A stretch of DNA of 64,000 nucleotides from Plasmopara viticola (taxonomy: Eukaryota; Oomycota; Peronosporomycetes; Peronosporales; Peronosporaceae), in contig MBPM02000032.1 in assembly GCA_001695595.3 (NCBI GenBank), forward strand, positions 124,001-188,000, given 5' to 3'. The translations under genes were made by a program, and so were the position numbers. Shown here piece by piece: positions 59,126 through 64,000 of this stretch (the first letter of the stretch is position 1; each line of letters opens with the position of its first letter). Under the pieces are notes generated by a model, which was given only the letters and a program-made list of their open reading frames with translations, did no database searches and had not been told where the DNA came from.

Positions 59126-62100
59126 ATTCGATAGGGCATGCGATTATTTCGATCATTGTAGTGTACATTTATATTCTAGAAGAGCTGTTTGCAACGGGTT
59201 ATCATTGCACTGTACGATCGGTGAAGTATTGTCGATGGTCTTACGGTGACTAGCACTTTGTTGAACTGCGATGCAAGGCATGTTTACTATCTATCTAGCT
59301 TTTGCAAGTCAATCGTGTCAATGTAATGCAAAGGCCTTCTAACTCACAACCACTTCTGAAATTGACAGAGCCTCTCAAGGAACTTTCTCCATAGCGAGCT
59401 GTGAGATCATGGATAAATATTGGTTGGGACTCGGGTCATCGCCATCATAAAGAAGAAGTATTGGAGGATGCTCCTGACGGCCGTAAGCGAGTGAGTGACA
59501 CATAAAGATGGACGACATCTGATGGCGTCGGAATTTGTAAAGCAGGGCCACGTGGTCTGCGATGGCCGCAGTGAGACACGTTCAAGAAAATTTAATTGCG
59601 CAAACAAACAGACAGGACGAGCTCGTATTTGGTGGCAGCATATGATCGCCGTGTACTCTCATTCGAAGCCAGTTTTGCTCTCTTTGGATAGACTCGCCCA
59701 TCGTACTGTACACCCAGGCAAAGTCCACAAAGATTTGGCGCCTTCATACCCCTAGAGCAGCTTTCACAAAGAGTTTAGTAAAGGTAGAGGGGCTTGGTAA
59801 GCGAAGCAGGCTGGAATTGCACGCGGTATAAGTCACGGGCAGCTTGCAATTCTTATATACTTTCGAAACTTGCACCGAATTCTGGAAAAATCGTTTCAAG
59901 ATCATGAAGAAGGAAGCTCAAGCAGCTGGAGGTCTCTTCGGGAACAACATCGGGCCGATACGTGTAGTCGTTATTGCTTGATATCTATCTGCTTTGCAGC
60001 ATTCACTGTGACGTGATTGTACATTCTGCTAACTATAATTCACAAGTGGAGAATCTGAACCTCATGAAAGTGAGGATGGCGGCAGGAGTTTCACAGAACG
60101 AGCCATTGCATGATTTTTTTAACACAAATACGAAGTGGAGTGGCATTGACACAACCAGCAAAGATAGGCATCTTTGAAGATTGGATTAATATTACTTAAC
60201 CCGATGTACGCATATATGACTGTGAGTAAATTTACGATCTCGTATGCGGTCAGGAGGGTTTCATGGTGTCAGTTGATCCTTATATCCTAACAAGCTGACC
60301 TGTGGATGCCATGACCAGCTCATTGTCCTAAGTGTAATGTATTAAACCTTGCCAGACTGAGCTCCATAGGCGTGTCACTATTCGACAAAAGAAGATTCCG
60401 TTTTGAATTAGTTTCTTATACATCCGATTTATCCCGTTTTCTCACGAAGTTCCTTGCTTGCGTTTTCCATTCCAAGATGCCGGCTTTGAAAGCGGATAGT
60501 CGCATGAGTTCATCACCACCAATACACGACACCCAATTTTTTTTGTTGTCTGCTAGTAATATTTGCTCATCTATCCCAAATATTCTTTAAAAGACGTAAT
60601 TTTTTGAGAAAATATTTACGTAAAACATACCTTTATTTTTGATTGTACTTTTCCGTAGCCGAATTTTGATCTCCGTACAGACTCCTCTTATGTTTTGATA
60701 GAATGGTCTTTCTTTGAAAGGGCTGGCAGCGCAATTCCCTTTAGCCTCACGCTTGTGATGTCAACGTTGCCGTCCGTTTAACAAGCACTGCTTTGGCGAG
60801 ATTCCTTCTCGACTCAATTTTATCGTGCCTTGATTTTTTTCCTGTAGTGCTTCAATATGCATATGTTTTAGTCCGCTTTCTCATAACGTTCCTTAACGCA
60901 ATCACAAAAACAAAGTCGCAAGGGTTAATCATCGGACCGCTTGGACTATTGTATTTAAATGAACACGGGCCAGCTAATAGCATGTCGAAATCCCTGCATG
61001 ATTAAAATGTTGTTCAAACTGTCTTGCGTACCCCGAAATTAGCACCTCAGTATGGTTCAATTTACCTATCTCTTGAGTGACGCATAAGGCCTATGTGCTT
61101 GATCAAAATAGTTTCCTTAAAGAAAAACTTATAGAGAAGTCGACTAGATTCAATTAGCAGGCTAAGAAATGCTAGTACTTTCGCTTGAACAAACAGAAGA
61201 ATTTCATCAATGAACACGGAAGAAAAAATGAAATATGCTATCTATTGGTGATAAAGTATTGCTAGATACGAAAAGGCGACCGTTAATAAGAAAAATTTCG
61301 TATTCCAAGCAAAATTAATCATCGTTATGATGATGCCTTTCACAGACCAAGAAGGGCATCGGTCGACATACACCATCAATCGTAACAAGACGATGTCAAC
61401 GTACTAATAATGTACGTGTGACACCCGGAAAGAATGTTTCCATTCTCAAGAGTCCAGCTTCTATCAGAGTCCTGAGGTGTCCTCAGCATCGTTTCGAAAC
61501 GTTGCCTCCGAACTCAACCGTGCTTTTCAGGCGATCCATATGACGACGGAAAATGCCCATAGCCACCAACACATTGACCATGAGGCTGATGAGCTAAGTA
61601 TCTACTGAAATTGTGCTTCAAGCGGCCGGTCGAGCCTGAAGCTCACTTTGAAAGGAAGCACTTTTTAGCACAATTCCAAGACCTCGCACTGAGACTTGGT
61701 GCGGTGATCCAATTGCGTTACTCACGGGTCGCACGACAAATTAAGTCTTACAAAAGGAGCAGATTGCATTTTAAGCTGATGGACGTAAGGTAGAATTGGA
61801 GCTGCAACACCCGAAATTCTTACTTAATCTCAGCATAATTGTTGCGATTGGACCTTGGTGGTGACAGCACTGAGGCGAGCTCAAAGCTGTATGCATACCG
61901 ATTATTGTCTACTCTTGATCTAACGCCGGGTGAAAATGCTCAAAGAACATGCAATGGTACCGTATAGTCGAGCGGGGCCAATCTTTTTATGACCAAACGA
62001 TGTATATACAAGAGTGGTTTCCGAATAACTCGCGGTGCGCGAAGTAGGTAAATATACCTCTCTTTCATGGCCTTTATCGACCGAGTAATTACTATCCGAA

Positions 62101-64000
62101 CAGCTTTCATTTTACTTGTCAGGCCTGATGCGGAGAGGTAAGAAGACTTCAAAGACCGGCGAATTGGATTTTTAGTGAAGGCGGACGAGACACATAGTTG
62201 TTCACCCACTGCGTTACTGACTTTGGCCACTGAAACTAACCGGGGATATCAGCGAAGGATATCGTCTTTGCTTTGCCCATTCTTCGTGTATGGTGATTTT
62301 ATCAGCAAGGGTATCACAGGTCTGCTAAAAACCATGGAAGATTCTGCTTTTTTGAATGAAGCATTTGTATGACCGGTGAGCTGGCGATAAGTCTAATATA
62401 TTTGACAGCTTTGTTTGTTAAATTGAGGCTTTTTTGCGGCCTTAGCAGAAAGAATGGAATTGTTAAAGGTGGAGGTGTCTGCGGACCAACTAGGCGATGT
62501 ATAGCGATAGGTGCACGCTTTCCATCGTGGAAAAATGAAAGCCTTTTCAGCTACTGACTTGTATACGAGTTGTGGAATATTTTCGGTATGAGCTAGTGTC
62601 TTTGGCTGTCTAAGTCAAAAACAACAACATGGTAGCTTTGATGGTACGCGCTAGGTCATCATTGCCAAATAGTCTGTGTAGATTTTTAACTTAAAGCATC
62701 ATTGTTGGTAGCCAGCCTTATGATTTCAAGCACCTTGCATCAAATTTCGACGTAATGCATTTCGATAATAAGGTTGACCTGCAAATAATTTTCTGCGGAT
62801 ATGCACTGCAGTAGCTTTTTACTCTAAAAAGCGTGCGTTTAGGTATGCGAATTTCGCTTTACACAAGTTACTGCGAATCGATATCTGCTTAGCTTCAAGA
62901 GGTAGTTTAAGTGTACCAAAACTTACTGCGACGCCAACTTATTAACCCCGATAATCGTTTATATAGCTGTATCGGTATAAGCAAATTCGCTTTAGCATAA
63001 TTATACGCATGAGCATCGGTTCACAAAGCATGTGCTGCTTTGTAGTCAGCTTCTCATACCTATATAAGCATCACCTGACTTGTGTCACACGATATCGTAA
63101 AAAGCCAACTAGCGTGACACACACGAATGAGTTCATGCTCTTAGTAACACTATACCCATCATTTTTTTACATTCATCGAGTTGCAAAGATCATTCAACTC
63201 TACCGATTGAAAATGACAGTTGTTTTATGCGTCTCATTTAGTGCATCATAGGGACATCAAAAAAAATTAAAGACAATATTCAGGCTTACGGTATCAGAAA
63301 ATTCTTTTTTCTGAAGTTTTAGCACGCGAATTTGACTAATGATGACTTGGTTGCTCTGCTGAATCACTCAATTGTAAGCTAAAGAATCACATAATTCGTG
63401 CTCGCGAGTAATTGGTTTCCTGCTGCACATCCCCCGCTTTACTTGTTCCGTTTTTGCGATAAAGTTTGTATCTGATGAGCCATATAAAAGGATCCATTAA
63501 TTTTGTTAAAGCATTGAAAAATAAATATTTGTATGTGTCTCACGACATCCGCCTTGGCTGAATATCATATTGAGATGTATGTAGTGAAGTTGGTTGAGCT
63601 CGAATTAGGCAGATATTGGATAATTTGGCAGTGTCTTTCTTTAACAGAACAGTGTGGCGTCATTGTACCTCTTTTTGTGCTTAGCTCTAGGCAGAAATCA
63701 TTCAGGAAAATAGCCTTCATTCTGCGCTTTTACTTTATGTTTAATAGCCAAACACCATGCGCTTAACATACACGCTTACAGCAAGCTATATGCAGACGTC
63801 AACCCGACACAGACGCTGAATCTTATATCGTCTTGTGACACAGCTTTTAAGACCCACACAGACTAGATTTTCGAGGACACTCTCGTCGATAGTCGCGCAG
63901 AAGACGAGATGACGAGCTCATATTGTCTTCTAAGAGCGATAATCAGGGCATGCAAATACGAAAAGCTTTACACCAATTAAATGTGTTGCGCGAAAGAATT
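59126..64000. other. gene-poor stretch to the window end
   Basis: About 4.9 kb of AT-rich sequence with no gene, RNA or repeat that I can support. Frames are under 100 codons and lack motifs. TGTGACACCCGG at about 61418-61429 resembles the start of some LTRs, but no partner copy was found. Confidence 0.4.

Noticed and set aside
1..64000. CRISPR arrays, rRNA genes and intact tRNA genes.
   Set aside because: No regularly spaced repeats and no recognisable rRNA or tRNA sequence was found on reading.

Overview
The window looks like part of the nuclear genome of a plant-associated oomycete, most likely of the Peronosporales (Phytophthora or downy mildew side). The main reasons are an elicitin-family gene at 28.1 kb, an oomycete-style bZIP factor at 58.0 kb, short spliceosomal introns (61-206 nt), initiator-like start sequences, and compact GC-richer genes standing in long AT-rich repeat-decayed DNA. 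The species cannot be named from sequence alone.

Layout. 0-4.4 kb: the 3' part of a TKL protein kinase (+, one apparent 1-base frameshift), mitochondrial EF-Tu (-) and an ABCG half-transporter (-) broken by two apparent 1-base frameshifts. 4.4-14.5 kb: about 10 kb with no recognisable gene. 14.5-17.7 kb: an intact ABCG half-transporter (-) and a decayed third ABCG copy in the opposite orientation. 19-21.7 kb: a SINE-like repeat, a decayed fragment of a Cys-motif protein, a possible small secreted protein and the intact Cys-motif gene. 21.7-28 kb: gene-poor, with a retropepsin-like relic and a second SINE copy. 28.1 kb: elicitin-like gene. 28.6-39.3 kb: gene-poor, with a possible elicitin-like exon relic and a perfect hairpin element. 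39.3-44.3 kb: a compact conserved block holding a Mutator-type non-autonomous element with a SINE nested in its terminal repeat, a two-exon G-protein gamma-like gene, SURF6 (three exons, -) and a CLPTM1-family gene (two exons, +). 44.3-53.3 kb: a MITE, a copia relic and otherwise undefined DNA. 53.4-54.7 kb: a coiled-coil protein. 55.1-55.5 kb: an isolated signal-peptide ORF and another perfect hairpin. 58.0-59.1 kb: bZIP factor. 59.1-64 kb: nothing recognisable.

The genes do not form an operon-like unit. They are housekeeping functions (mitochondrial translation, ribosome biogenesis), signalling (kinase, G gamma, bZIP), membrane transport (ABCG family) and a secreted or cell-surface elicitin-like protein. 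The two best structural signals are (i) a dispersed repeat of about 325 bp present three times, each with its own 11-12 bp target-site duplication, and (ii) its third copy inserted in the right terminal repeat of a DNA transposon that has a perfect 9-bp target-site duplication and ends about 200 bp upstream of the G-gamma-like start codon. Several genes need single-base corrections at short homopolymers, which could be true decay or sequence error.
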